In this document: piece by piece, positions 6,004 through 14,734 of the stretch
How the letters are laid out: the number at the start of each line of letters is the position of its first letter
Numbering within the stretch: position 1 is the stretch's first letter
Source: Bacteroidota bacterium
Lineage (GTDB): Bacteria; Bacteroidota; Bacteroidia; Bacteroidales; DYOH01
Direction of reading: 5' to 3'
DNA length: 40,066 nucleotides
NCBI GenBank assembly: GCA_020048155.1
Contig: JAIFMY010000074.1
Location: 1-40,066 of the forward strand
The notes under the pieces: generated by a model
The model's input: the letters and a program-made list of their open reading frames with translations, nothing else
Database searches by the model: none
What the model was told of the DNA's origin: nothing
Translations under genes and position numbers: made by a program

Positions 6004-8328
6004 ATGAGAGCGCATATTATTTCTTTTTTTATATTGTATTTTTTCTTCTTTTCCCCAATTGTATCTGCACAAAAAATTAAAACCAGGGCTTCAGCTACCC
6101 GCATAGAAAAAGGCGACTCTGTAGGTGTTTTCTGGGAAATAACCGATAAGTATACCACATTCAATGCTTCATTTCAGAATGAAACACTTCCGCCCAAGGG
6201 AGAATATTGGTTTAAGCCTGATTCAAGCGTAAAAATCACATTTACTGCTAAGTATAAAAAAAAGAAGCCTGTAAATCGTGCTTTAACCATAGATGTATTT
6301 GAGCCGCAGCTCATTCGTTTCAATATGCCGGCCAATGCTACCGACGAAAGTGCCGTAAAAGCCGAGTGGCTGGCTCAAGATGTTCAATATGTGCTGCTTA
6401 CTGGTGTGCCAGATACTTTTGATTATTATGGGGCACATTCTTTTTCATTCGATACCACTTCTACCGTTTGCATGCAGGCGGTGGGTAAATACAAAACCAT
6501 TGATAGCTGTATTACCACCCAAGTAAGCTACATTGAGTCTTTTACCATAAACAATAAAATTTTCTATGGAACCCATGCGAAACTTAAATGGAAATTTAAG
6601 AATACTAAGTTCATGAAAATAAAAGGTATGGCGCAAAGCTTTGAGCCCATAGGCGAGCTAAGTGTAATGCCTGATTCTTCGGCCACTTATACCATATATA
6701 TACACCGAAAAAACGGGACTATTGATACCATGAGCAAAACCGTAGAAGTGCTCTATCCGGTGCTCGATTATTTCAAAGGCCCAAGTCAATTGGTGGTGTA
6801 TGAAAAAGGCATCGTTTCATGGTCTGTTTCGGGTGCGCCATATGTGATTATAAACAACGATACTTTGCCTGCAACCGGCATGTTGGCCATTCAATCTGAT
6901 AAGCCCGACACCCTTGTTTATTCGTTGGCTTTTTATACGGGCAAAAAATTGCAAATGTATCTGAAGACGGTTGAGATTATAAACGAACGACCCTTCTGGG
7001 CAGATCCAACTAAAAAATTGAATGACAAAAGCAGGTTGTTTTGCGATATTATATCTATAGATCAGTCTAAGTATCCGGATGAAATAAAAATTCATGTTTT
7101 GGTGGTAGATTCTACAGGGCAGTTTATTGAGAATATGGCAGGTAGCCAATCCTCGAGCAGCAAGATGTTTCCGGCACTGGTCGAAAATATTGCTGGTAAA
7201 AATTTCAATATGCCCTTTACCATAAAAGAGGTGGGCGAAAATATGTCAAAATACGATATTTCGCTGGTGCTAGACCATAGTGGCTCTATGGATGGAACTA
7301 TAGAGCCGCTCGAAAAGGCTGTAAAACGCTTCATAAAAAAGAAGTATCAGACCGACAGGCTGAATGTTGTAAAATTTGACGACCAAATTGGGAATGAGCT
7401 TGATTTTATGGATTCTTCGGAAGTCATTCTGAATAAAATGAATTTTGAAGGTTTGAAAGGCTATGGTGGATCTACTGCTTTGTATGCTGCCACCGATTTT
7501 GGGCGACTTTTGCTCGATTCGGCCAATAATGGCAATCAGAAGGTGATTATTTTGTTCACCGATGGCAATGAAAATTCTTCTTTGTTTTATTACGGTAAAT
7601 TGGCTGTGAACGCCAATTACCTGGCACATCAACTCAGATTGAGTGGAACTAAACTCATAGCTGTGTCTTATGGTGATGGTGTAAACCGCGAACTTCTTTC
7701 CAACCTTGCTCGTTTATCTGGAGGATTCTATTACCCATTGCGCAGGTCAAAACAGATTGACGAAGTTTTCAACGAAATACCAAGGGTATTGCACAAGTAT
7801 TACGAAATAACCTACAAGCCCAACAAAGCGGATGGTGAGCGTACCGTTTTGCTCAAATATAATACCCGCCAGCAAATTTCGCATACTACTGCTATGCTGC
7901 ATATTGGTGAAAAATTTTCGCTGGAAAGTTCTGATTTTGATACCTCGGCATATTGGTACGACCCACCTGCGGGTATGTTGCCGGTTTCTATGCCTCAGGT
8001 GATAGCACTTTTTCAGTTCGATGACGCCAAGTTGCAGACTTCCAGCTTGGCCAGGCTCGACAAACTTGCTGAGATGCTTACTGCTAATCCGGCGCTTATG
8101 CTCGACGTGCTGGGGCATACAGATCTGAAAGGCAGCGATGAGTATTGCGATAAACTTTCTGTAGCCCGGGCAGAGGCCATGAAGTACTATTTGGTAGGCA
8201 AGGGTATTTCCGAAAACCGCTTACGAATAAAGGGATTCGGAAAAAAACATCCGATTTGGAATCCTGATAAAGCAGACTGGAAGGCTCTGGAAAACAGAAG
8301 AGTGGAGGTAGTAATGTATACTTTCTAA
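6004..8328 (+). CDS. VWA domain and OmpA-like envelope protein
   Basis: A 774-residue exported protein. After a signal peptide (residues 1-23) come several beta-sandwich repeats (about 25-330). A von Willebrand factor A domain follows, with a metal-ion site D-H-S-G-S near residue 424 and a later F-T-D-G-N-E. The C-terminus (about 660-774) is OmpA-like: L-G-H-T-D-x-K-G-S and A-R-A-E-A-M-K-Y-Y-L are the peptidoglycan-binding signature, and N-R-L-R-I-K-G-F-G-K closes the fold. It should sit in the periplasm or outer membrane, bind peptidoglycan with its C-terminus, and use the VWA domain for protein contacts. It is a lone gene convergent with the HD phosphodiesterase (9 bases apart). The specific partner is unknown. 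Confidence 0.85.
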   Translation: MRAHIISFFILYFFFFSPIVSAQKIKTRASATRIEKGDSVGVFWEITDKYTTFNASFQNETLPPKGEYWFKPDSSVKITFTAKYKKKKPVNRALTIDVFEPQLIRFNMPANATDESAVKAEWLAQDVQYVLLTGVPDTFDYYGAHSFSFDTTSTVCMQAVGKYKTIDSCITTQVSYIESFTINNKIFYGTHAKLKWKFKNTKFMKIKGMAQSFEPIGELSVMPDSSATYTIYIHRKNGTIDTMSKTVEVLYPVLDYFKGPSQLVVYEKGIVSWSVSGAPYVIINNDTLPATGMLAIQSDKPDTLVYSLAFYTGKKLQMYLKTVEIINERPFWADPTKKLNDKSRLFCDIISIDQSKYPDEIKIHVLVVDSTGQFIENMAGSQSSSSKMFPALVENIAGKNFNMPFTIKEVGENMSKYDISLVLDHSGSMDGTIEPLEKAVKRFIKKKYQTDRLNVVKFDDQIGNELDFMDSSEVILNKMNFEGLKGYGGSTALYAATDFGRLLLDSANNGNQKVIILFTDGNENSSLFYYGKLAVNANYLAHQLRLSGTKLIAVSYGDGVNRELLSNLARLSGGFYYPLRRSKQIDEVFNEIPRVLHKYYEITYKPNKADGERTVLLKYNTRQQISHTTAMLHIGEKFSLESSDFDTSAYWYDPPAGMLPVSMPQVIALFQFDDAKLQTSSLARLDKLAEMLTANPALMLDVLGHTDLKGSDEYCDKLSVARAEAMKYYLVGKGISENRLRIKGFGKKHPIWNPDKADWKALENRRVEVVMYTF

Positions 8329-8337
8329 ATTCTGGAT

Positions 8338-10515
8338 TTATTCTTTTTCTGATTTCGGTGCTTCCGGATAGCTTATGCGGGCATGGTGTATATTGCTAAG
8401 TTTATGCTTTAGTATGTCTTTTACTTTTGTCACCTCGGCGTATGTGATGGGGGCTTCGTCAAATTGCTTTTGGGAAATCTGATAATCCACTATTTTGTCT
8501 ACCAACTGACTGATGGTTTCTACGCTGTATTTTGGCAAACTGCGAGAAGCTGCTTCCACCGAATCTGCCATCATAAGCACTGCCATTTCTTTTGAGTATG
8601 GCCTTGGACCAGGATAGGTATATTTTTCGGTGCTTATATTCTCGTTGGGCTTTTCATTTCTTTCAGTACGGTAAAAGTATTCTACACGCGTGGTACCATG
8701 GTGAGTGCGAATGAAATTAATAATTTGCAACGGTAAACGGTGTTTTTGAGCCAGCTCAATGCCATGGGTAACATGCGAAATGATGATGGTGGCACTTTCC
8801 TCTGAGCTGTGCTTTACATGCGGGTTGTAATCGCCGCTTTGGTTTTCAGTGAAATACTGCGGTTCTTTCATTTTACCAATATCATGGTATAGTGCCCCTA
8901 CCCGCGTAAGGAGAGGGTTTCCACCAATACGGAAACTTGCCTCTTCGGCAAGGTTGGCCACTTGCATGCTGTGCTGAAAAGTACCTGGAGCTGTTTCTGC
9001 CAGTTTTCGCAACAGTGAGTTATTGGTATCCGAAAGCTCCATAAGTGTGAGATCTGAAAGGAAACCAAACGATTTTTCGAATAGGAATATAAGAGGATAA
9101 ATGAGTAGAATGAGTGTTGAATTGGCCGTGAACCAAATGATATAGCGCCAATTGAGTGTATTGAGATTCCCTTCATAAATAAGCGAAATACCAAAATATA
9201 TAATTGTATATGAGCTAAATACAGCCAGTGCTGTGATGAGTAGCTGTCCCCGTTTTTGCAATTGCTGAAGGCTTACAATGGAAACAAAGCCTGCTATGAA
9301 TTGCAAAAGAACAAATTCGAAACCGTTGGGGGCCAGAAATCCGGTGAGCAAAATGGCTATCAGGTGTGTAAAAAGTGCAAGGCGCGAATCGAAAAAAGTA
9401 TTTACGATGATAGGAACTATGGCAAATGGTACAACGTAAAGATTCAGCAAATCGTAGTTGACCGAGATATTGCCCAGAGTGATGACCAGCAGTATGCTTA
9501 TGAGCAAAAAGGCTACCGATTTGGGATTGATAAATACTTCGGGCCTGAATCGCATAAGGAAAAGATAGAGAAGCAAAAAAGACATGAATATAAGAATAAA
9601 CTGCCCCAGCATGAGCAACCACTTATTATAACCCCCATCTGTATTTAATTCGAAAAAGCGTTTGTACGATTCCAATTTCCTTAGCTTTTCGGTGGTCACT
9701 ATTTCGCCATTCAGAACTATGGCTTCGCCTCGCGTGATGATGCCCGCTGTATGCGATATGGTATTAAGCATCTCCTGTTGTACTTTCTCGGTTATTTTAG
9801 GATCATATTTCAGGTTGTCCGTTATAAAATCCTTCATATTTATGGCTTTGAAAGTTTTATACAATGCCGGATACTCTATCAATTTGTTATCGAGATAATA
9901 ATTTGTTTTTCTATTTATCAATTCAAGGGCACTGCCTTTGGAGTATGTTTGATAGAAGGGTATTTCGGTAGCAAAATTTTCAGAAATCACCCTTATTTCC
10001 ATATCCTTATTGTTCAGGTTCTCAAATACATTCACCTTGTCGAGTATGCCACCCGTGTAAAGATTTGTAAGCCAGTAAACTGCAGTATCTGTAAACTGAT
10101 TTTTCAATCGGGTATAGTATTTCAGGCTATCGCGGTTGAGTAGATATCGTCCAGATTCAGACTCTGCAAGTATAAGTTCATTCCATCTGGTAGAAATTAC
10201 GCTTTTGAGAGAGTCTATTTTAATGTTCGATATTTCTGCATCTCGTCTGAAAAATGGTTTTATTTGTTTCAGTAAACTATCACGTTCGCTTTTATACTCA
10301 TGTTCAAGCTTGTATATCGGAAAGTCGTATGGTGCAATCAGGTTTTCGTGTTGCCAGGCGGTACCTTTTTGAAATTCGAGGGCAAATTTTCGTTCACGGG
10401 GATATTCGACCAGTATCAGCAGGGCACTTACGAAAAAGAGCAATCCGTTTACCACAAAAAAATTTTTGTTGGTTATAATTTTAGAGTTGAAATTTGTATT
10501 GAGGTGCGGATTCAT
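8338..10515 (-). CDS. 7TM-HD family phosphodiesterase (PgpH-like, predicted cyclic-di-AMP hydrolase)
   Basis: A 725-residue protein with the PgpH layout: an N-terminal helix (about 19-37), a large extracytoplasmic domain (about 40-300), seven membrane helices (about 300-485) and a cytoplasmic HD domain (about 510-710). HD residues are visible: H-S-M-Q-V-A-N-L near 517, L-Y-H-D-I-G-K near 541, H-V-T-H-G then L-P-L-Q-I-I-N-F-I-R-T-H-H, and A-D-S-V-E-A-A. In Listeria and related bacteria PgpH hydrolyses cyclic-di-AMP. Assigning that substrate here follows from family membership. It ends the bamD-to-recN gene run, 31 bases after recN, and is likely cotranscribed. Confidence 0.88.
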   Translation of the reverse strand: MNPHLNTNFNSKIITNKNFFVVNGLLFFVSALLILVEYPRERKFALEFQKGTAWQHENLIAPYDFPIYKLEHEYKSERDSLLKQIKPFFRRDAEISNIKIDSLKSVISTRWNELILAESESGRYLLNRDSLKYYTRLKNQFTDTAVYWLTNLYTGGILDKVNVFENLNNKDMEIRVISENFATEIPFYQTYSKGSALELINRKTNYYLDNKLIEYPALYKTFKAINMKDFITDNLKYDPKITEKVQQEMLNTISHTAGIITRGEAIVLNGEIVTTEKLRKLESYKRFFELNTDGGYNKWLLMLGQFILIFMSFLLLYLFLMRFRPEVFINPKSVAFLLISILLVITLGNISVNYDLLNLYVVPFAIVPIIVNTFFDSRLALFTHLIAILLTGFLAPNGFEFVLLQFIAGFVSIVSLQQLQKRGQLLITALAVFSSYTIIYFGISLIYEGNLNTLNWRYIIWFTANSTLILLIYPLIFLFEKSFGFLSDLTLMELSDTNNSLLRKLAETAPGTFQHSMQVANLAEEASFRIGGNPLLTRVGALYHDIGKMKEPQYFTENQSGDYNPHVKHSSEESATIIISHVTHGIELAQKHRLPLQIINFIRTHHGTTRVEYFYRTERNEKPNENISTEKYTYPGPRPYSKEMAVLMMADSVEAASRSLPKYSVETISQLVDKIVDYQISQKQFDEAPITYAEVTKVKDILKHKLSNIHHARISYPEAPKSEKE

Positions 10516-10546
10516 TTCTCGTTGGTTATTTCTGGCTTTATACTTA

Positions 10547-12217
10547 TTATAATGTTGAGTGCTGGCTTATCAGGGAGCGGGCATTTTCCAAAGCTGCTTT
10601 CGTTATTTCTTTCCCGCTCAGCATTTTAGCGGTTTCAGTTATGCGTTCGTCATTGGTCAGCAATTTAATATTTGAGAAAGTCGCTTGTTGGGTTTCGTGC
10701 TTATATACCAGATAATGTCTTTGCGCACAAGCAGCTACTTGCGGCAGGTGTGTGATTGAGAGTACTTGCATACGCAGCGACATTTCTCTCATTATTTGTC
10801 CCATTTTCTCCGCAATATCTCCCGATACTCCAATATCTATTTCATCGAAAAGGATGGTGGGGAGCTGGGTATGTTGGGCCAGAACTGCCTTGAGGGCCAG
10901 CATCACCCGCGATATTTCACCACCGGAAGCTACTTTAATGAGTGGTTGAGGATTTACATTTTTATTGGCCGAGAAAATAAAATCAAATTCATCTAATCCA
11001 TTTGGGTCTGGTTTGCTGAGGGGTTTATGTTGTATTTTGAAAACCGAAGAAGGCATTCCCAGAGCCTGAAGTATTTTCATAACCTGATTCTCAAGCAATG
11101 GCAGGTGTTTTAATCTGCTTTTGCTAAGGTCCTTGGCCGCAGATTGAAGCGCTTTGTCCGATTCGTTTACTTTTTTCTGAAGTTCTTCGAGCCTTATGTC
11201 ATATGAGTCAACCTGGCTCATCATTTCGGCCAGCTTTTTTTCTTCAACAATGAGTAGATCTACATCAGATACTTTGAAATATTGTAGCAACGAATTGAGC
11301 AGGTCGAAACGTGAGTTGAGCATAGCCAGCCTGCTTGGGTCGTATTCTATTTGGTTGGCATCGGCTTCGGTCTGCCTGGCTATGTCTTTTAGTTCAATCT
11401 GTATACTATCTAGCCTTTGAATAATATCGGCTGCGGGCTGATACACTTTAGAAATTGCCTGACTCGCATGCAGCACATTTTTCAGCATGGTAAGTATATT
11501 GGCATTTTCGTTTCCTGCCAGGTTGTTGTATATGGTATGTAGTTGAACTTTTATTTCCTCTGTATGTTCCAGCAAAAGTATCTCAGACTCCAAATCTATC
11601 AGTTCGTTTGGTTGGAGTTTGGCAGAACTGAGTTTTTCGTATCTATGCTTATAATATTCGGCATTTTCGTTGGCTTTTTGTGCCATGGCTTTCAGTTCTT
11701 CCAGTTCGCGAAATGCCTGGCGATGCTGTGCAAATAGTATCTTATATTGTGAAAGCAAAGCCAAGGTTTGTGCAAAACTGTCGATGATAAGCAATTGAAA
11801 ACCGGAAGTATTGAGCAGCAGGTTGTTGTGTTGTGAGTGAATATCAACTAGTTTATCGCTCAGGGCCTTAAGTATACTCAGGTTCACAGGAATATCGTTG
11901 ATAAATGCCCTCGATTTTCCTTGGGGTGAAATGATACGGCGCAGGATGGTATTGTCTTCGTATTCAATTTCGTTATCCGTGAAAAACGATTTCAAATCAT
12001 AATGCTTTATCATGAAACCAGCTTCCACTATGCATTTTTCATTTTTGTCTTTTAGCACAGTAGAGTCTGCTCGCTCGCCTGTAAGCAACGACAAGGCTTC
12101 GATGAGTATAGATTTTCCTGCTCCGGTTTCGCCAGTAATAATTGAAAATCCGGGATGGAAATCAATATCGAGGCTTTCGATGAGGGCGTAGTTTTTTATA
12201 CTTAGAAGATTGAGCAT
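10547..12217 (-). CDS. recN: DNA repair protein RecN
   Basis: A 556-residue SMC-like ATPase of normal RecN length. The N-terminal lobe has Walker A G-E-T-G-A-G-K-S (about 30-37). Two coiled-coil stretches (about 150-370) surround the short arm. The C-terminal lobe has the ABC signature S-G-G-E-I-S-R, Walker B T-I-L-F-D-E-I-D-I-G-V-S-G, and the switch histidine in S-I-T-H-L-P-Q-V-A. RecN gathers broken DNA ends for recombination repair in the cytoplasm. The gene follows porD by 15 bases in the run bamD-rpoZ-coaBC-porD-recN, an order I recognise from many Bacteroidota genomes. Confidence 0.97.
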   Translation of the reverse strand: MLNLLSIKNYALIESLDIDFHPGFSIITGETGAGKSILIEALSLLTGERADSTVLKDKNEKCIVEAGFMIKHYDLKSFFTDNEIEYEDNTILRRIISPQGKSRAFINDIPVNLSILKALSDKLVDIHSQHNNLLLNTSGFQLLIIDSFAQTLALLSQYKILFAQHRQAFRELEELKAMAQKANENAEYYKHRYEKLSSAKLQPNELIDLESEILLLEHTEEIKVQLHTIYNNLAGNENANILTMLKNVLHASQAISKVYQPAADIIQRLDSIQIELKDIARQTEADANQIEYDPSRLAMLNSRFDLLNSLLQYFKVSDVDLLIVEEKKLAEMMSQVDSYDIRLEELQKKVNESDKALQSAAKDLSKSRLKHLPLLENQVMKILQALGMPSSVFKIQHKPLSKPDPNGLDEFDFIFSANKNVNPQPLIKVASGGEISRVMLALKAVLAQHTQLPTILFDEIDIGVSGDIAEKMGQIMREMSLRMQVLSITHLPQVAACAQRHYLVYKHETQQATFSNIKLLTNDERITETAKMLSGKEITKAALENARSLISQHSTL

Positions 12218-12232
12218 GTTGGTTTTATATAA

Positions 12233-13147
12233 TTAATTTGGCTTCAGTGACTTGTACTTCTCGGCATTGGCTACATCCAATTCTTTTACAATATCATATA
12301 CCCTTGTTTTTTCGTTCGGAAACGATTCGTTGAATATATTGATTATTTCGTCGGATTTGGCATTGAAAAACAGTGTGAGTAAAAATAAACCAGGTTTCTG
12401 GTTGTATACTTTTTTCAATTGAATCATACTTTCTACCATTTCTGTACGCCCATAGTCTATTTTGTCGTACATGATATCCAGACCCAACCTGTGGTAGCGA
12501 TATAAAGCGCGGCGGTAGGGTTTGTAGCTATCATTCAGAAGGGTTTCTATAATCCAATAACGGTTGTTTTCTTTTGAATCTTCATAAGCACGCCACCCTT
12601 GTTCTTCTGCATTCTGAGCCAGGCTCACTATCTTTCTGGCTTTCTCATACCATGGGGTACCGGCTTCCATTCCAAACGAGTCAAAATCGAGACCAATGAT
12701 TAAATATGCGTAGTAAGCCAGCACCGAGGTCAGGTTGTTGTAATTATTCTCGTTGAAAGTAATTTCTTGTTGGTCTATATAGTTGAAAACAAAACCATTG
12801 TCTTTCTCTTTATGATTGAGCATGGTAGTGTAGTAAGTACTGCCATATACAGGGCGTCTGGACTGAACCTGAAGGGTGGCTGTATATTTTTCGGTATTTA
12901 TTTGCTGGGTGATATTGATAAGTATGCTGCATTCTATTCGCTCGTTTGATGCAAACACATTGTCAGTAAAACGGGTGTTGTTCATAAACTCGAATATTGC
13001 GTTCTGCATATTCTCGAAAAATTTCTCATTCACCACTTGTATTTTCTGGTGCATGACCTGCACCTGGCAGTTGAGCTCCTGTGCGTACGAAGTATGCACA
13101 AGCATGACTAAAACAAAACCCAAAGTGGCAATTATTGGTTTTTTCAT
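12233..13147 (-). CDS. porD: DUF4835 / type IX secretion protein PorD
   Basis: A 304-residue exported protein. The signal peptide ends at A-Q-E-L (about residue 23), and the mature start E-L-N-C-Q-V-Q-V followed by F-x-N-M-x-x-A-I-x-E-F-M-N-N-T-R-F matches DUF4835. Family members include PorD, reported as needed for type IX secretion and gliding in some Bacteroidota; the exact role is unclear. The start ATG overlaps the coaB stop in an ATGA arrangement (13144-13147), so translation is coupled. The gene sits between coaBC and recN as in related genomes. Annotation as PorD is by family; no other secretion genes are visible here. Confidence 0.85.
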   Translation of the reverse strand: MKKPIIATLGFVLVMLVHTSYAQELNCQVQVMHQKIQVVNEKFFENMQNAIFEFMNNTRFTDNVFASNERIECSILINITQQINTEKYTATLQVQSRRPVYGSTYYTTMLNHKEKDNGFVFNYIDQQEITFNENNYNNLTSVLAYYAYLIIGLDFDSFGMEAGTPWYEKARKIVSLAQNAEEQGWRAYEDSKENNRYWIIETLLNDSYKPYRRALYRYHRLGLDIMYDKIDYGRTEMVESMIQLKKVYNQKPGLFLLTLFFNAKSDEIINIFNESFPNEKTRVYDIVKELDVANAEKYKSLKPN

Positions 13148-13770
13148 AATGTACTGTTATCTGGGTTATTATATTTTTTAAGACTGAAGTATTCGGCCAG
13201 TTTTGCCACAATATCTTCAGCAACTTCAGTTTTAGATTTTAAGGGGAAATGGTACATATGTCCATTTCTTTCAATAATGCTGATTTGGTTTGTATCTACC
13301 TGAAAACCTGCGCCCGGATTGGCTAAGGAGTTGAGAACAATGAAATCCAAATTTTTTGATAAAAGTTTTTTTTGGGCATTTGCCTCTTCGTTATTGGTTT
13401 CAAGGGCAAAACCGACAAGAATTTGCGAATCAGTTTTCAACTCTCCCAATGCTTTTGCAATGTCTTTGGTGGGTTTTAACTCTATTATCAGGTTCTCTTT
13501 TTCCCTTTTCATTTTTATATTGGCAGGTGCTACTGGGGTATAGTCTGCAACTGCGGCCGAAAGTATGGCTGCATGACAGTTTGCAAATGCATGCATGCTA
13601 GCCTGGTACATTTCTTCGGCAGATTGTACTTTTATCATTGTAATACTAGGATGGGAAATGTGAAGATGGGTAGGGCCACTTACAAGTGTAACCTTAGCAC
13701 CGGCCTCGGCCAGCGATTCTGCAATGGCGTATCCCATTTTGCCGCTCGAGAAATTGCCTATGAACCGCAC
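13144..13770 (-). CDS. coaB: Phosphopantothenate-cysteine ligase half of CoaBC (frameshifted from CoaC)
   Basis: Encodes the CoaB domain, which joins cysteine to 4'-phosphopantothenate in coenzyme A synthesis. R-F-I-G-N-F-S-S-G-K-M-G is the conserved nucleotide-binding loop, and A-A-V-A-D-Y and L-V-G-F-A-L-E-T are further CoaB motifs. The apparent start at 13770 is a GTG inside the conserved segment T-A-G-P-T-Y-E-Y-I-D-P-V-R: the same frame is open back to 13827 and encodes the missing first strand (N-I-L-V-T-A-G-P-T). Independent translation from 13770 would therefore make a truncated domain. Most CoaBC proteins are a single chain of about 400 residues. One added base (or two fewer) in the A tract at 13828-13839 restores that fusion. 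Confidence 0.88.
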   Translation of the reverse strand: MRFIGNFSSGKMGYAIAESLAEAGAKVTLVSGPTHLHISHPSITMIKVQSAEEMYQASMHAFANCHAAILSAAVADYTPVAPANIKMKREKENLIIELKPTKDIAKALGELKTDSQILVGFALETNNEEANAQKKLLSKNLDFIVLNSLANPGAGFQVDTNQISIIERNGHMYHFPLKSKTEVAEDIVAKLAEYFSLKKYNNPDNSTL

Positions 13771-13820
13771 CGGATCAATATACTCATACGTAGGCCCTGC
13801 GGTAACCAGAATATTGCGGC

Positions 13821-14378
13821 CTAGGAGTTTTTTTTTTTTGAGAAAAAGTCTTTTAATTCCTTCACTATTACGTCGGGTTCCTCCATACGTCCTTCACCTA
13901 TGAGGCCACTGGCCAATTCGCCCGAGGCTGGTTCTATAATATGCACACCGCGGTTTCTTAGTGTTTGTATGTTGGATTTAGTAGCTTCGTGCCTAAACAT
14001 GTCTACATCCATAGCAGGCGCTATCCAAACCGGGCATCTGGCAGCCAGGTAGGTAGCAACCAGTAAGTTATCTGCCATGCCTATGGCTATCTTGGCTAAG
14101 CTGGAAGCAGTAGCCGGAGCTATAAGAAAAACATCGGCCCAGTATCCAAGATCTATATGGCTATTCCACTGTCCCGATGTTTTATCAAATGTTTCGCAGT
14201 TTACCGGATTCTTAGAAAGGGTACTCAGGGTAAGAGGAGTGATAAAATCCTGGGCGCTCTTTGTCATAAGCACTTTTACTTCGCATTGTTCTTTTACGAG
14301 CAATCGCACCAAGTACGCTGCTTTATAAGCCGCAATACTGCCAGTAACCCCGAGTAGAATTTTTTTCCCTTTGAGCAT
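13821..14378 (-). CDS. coaC: Phosphopantothenoylcysteine decarboxylase half of CoaBC
   Basis: A 185-residue flavoprotein domain that decarboxylates phosphopantothenoylcysteine to phosphopantetheine in coenzyme A synthesis. It shows G-V-T-G-S-I-A-A-Y-K at the start, the catalytic histidine in W-N-S-H-I-D-L, the substrate clamp region P-A-M-D-V-D-M-F, and G-S/A-x-x-L-I-G-E-G-R-M-E-E-P near the end. The frame reads K-K-K-N-S then stops right after the A tract, exactly where the CoaB domain begins in another frame. The stop is therefore best explained as a frameshift within a fused coaBC gene, through sequencing error, mutation or slippage. It follows rpoZ by 18 bases in the bamD run. Confidence 0.92.
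   Translation of the reverse strand: MLKGKKILLGVTGSIAAYKAAYLVRLLVKEQCEVKVLMTKSAQDFITPLTLSTLSKNPVNCETFDKTSGQWNSHIDLGYWADVFLIAPATASSLAKIAIGMADNLLVATYLAARCPVWIAPAMDVDMFRHEATKSNIQTLRNRGVHIIEPASGELASGLIGEGRMEEPDVIVKELKDFFSKKKNS
13828..13839 (-). other. A12 tract at the coaC/coaB frame junction (frameshift or slippage site)
   Basis: On the coding strand twelve consecutive A separate the CoaC frame (T-C-A then A-A-A codons, ending A-A-C T-C-C T-A-G) from the CoaB frame (C-T-C C-T-A G-G-C). An A13 or A10 tract would give one uninterrupted CoaBC protein with a short lysine linker. Long A tracts are known sites of transcriptional slippage in AT-rich bacteria and of base-count errors in sequencing. Confidence 0.8.
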
Positions 14379-14396
14379 CTTCCGGTATGGCTTTTA

Positions 14397-14726
14397 TTAG
14401 ATTTTATTTTCCTTTTTAGGATTTCTGTAATAGATTTTGCCATCTATAAACTCTTGGGTGGCAATAAGAGTAGGTTTAGGAAGTTTTTCGTAATGTTTCG
14501 AAATTTCAATTTGCTCTCTGTTTTCGAAAATCTCTTCCAGATTGTCGGTATAAGAAGCAAATTCTTCCAGTTTTTTGTTTAGCTCCTCTTTTGTTTCAGC
14601 ACTCAGCTGGTTGGCACGTTTCGAAATCACAACTATACTCTCGTATACGTTATCCGTGGTCTTAATCAGGTCTTCGAGATTTCTGGTTACGGTGGTTCCG
14701 GGAGTTACGTTTTTTTTATTTTCCAT
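14397..14726 (-). CDS. rpoZ: RNA polymerase omega subunit (RpoZ, Bacteroidota type)
   Basis: A 109-residue protein. The segment T-V-T-R-N-L-E-D-L, then N-V-Y-E-S-I-V-V-I-S-K-R-A-N-Q-L, and the end L-P-K-P-T-L-I-A-x-Q-E-F match the Bacteroidota RpoZ/Rpb6-like proteins. These are more distant from E. coli omega but carry the same A-x-R-A-x-Q core. Omega helps fold and hold the beta-prime subunit. It lies 8 bases downstream of bamD and 18 upstream of coaC, the conserved context in this phylum, and is cotranscribed with them. Confidence 0.92.
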   Translation of the reverse strand: MENKKNVTPGTTVTRNLEDLIKTTDNVYESIVVISKRANQLSAETKEELNKKLEEFASYTDNLEEIFENREQIEISKHYEKLPKPTLIATQEFIDGKIYYRNPKKENKI

Positions 14727-14734
14727 ATGTCTAA

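Noticed and set aside
13144-13770. CoaB as a stand-alone gene starting at GTG 13770
   Set aside because: That start falls inside the conserved T-A-G-P-T-x-E-x-I-D-P-V-R segment and would delete the first strand of the fold.
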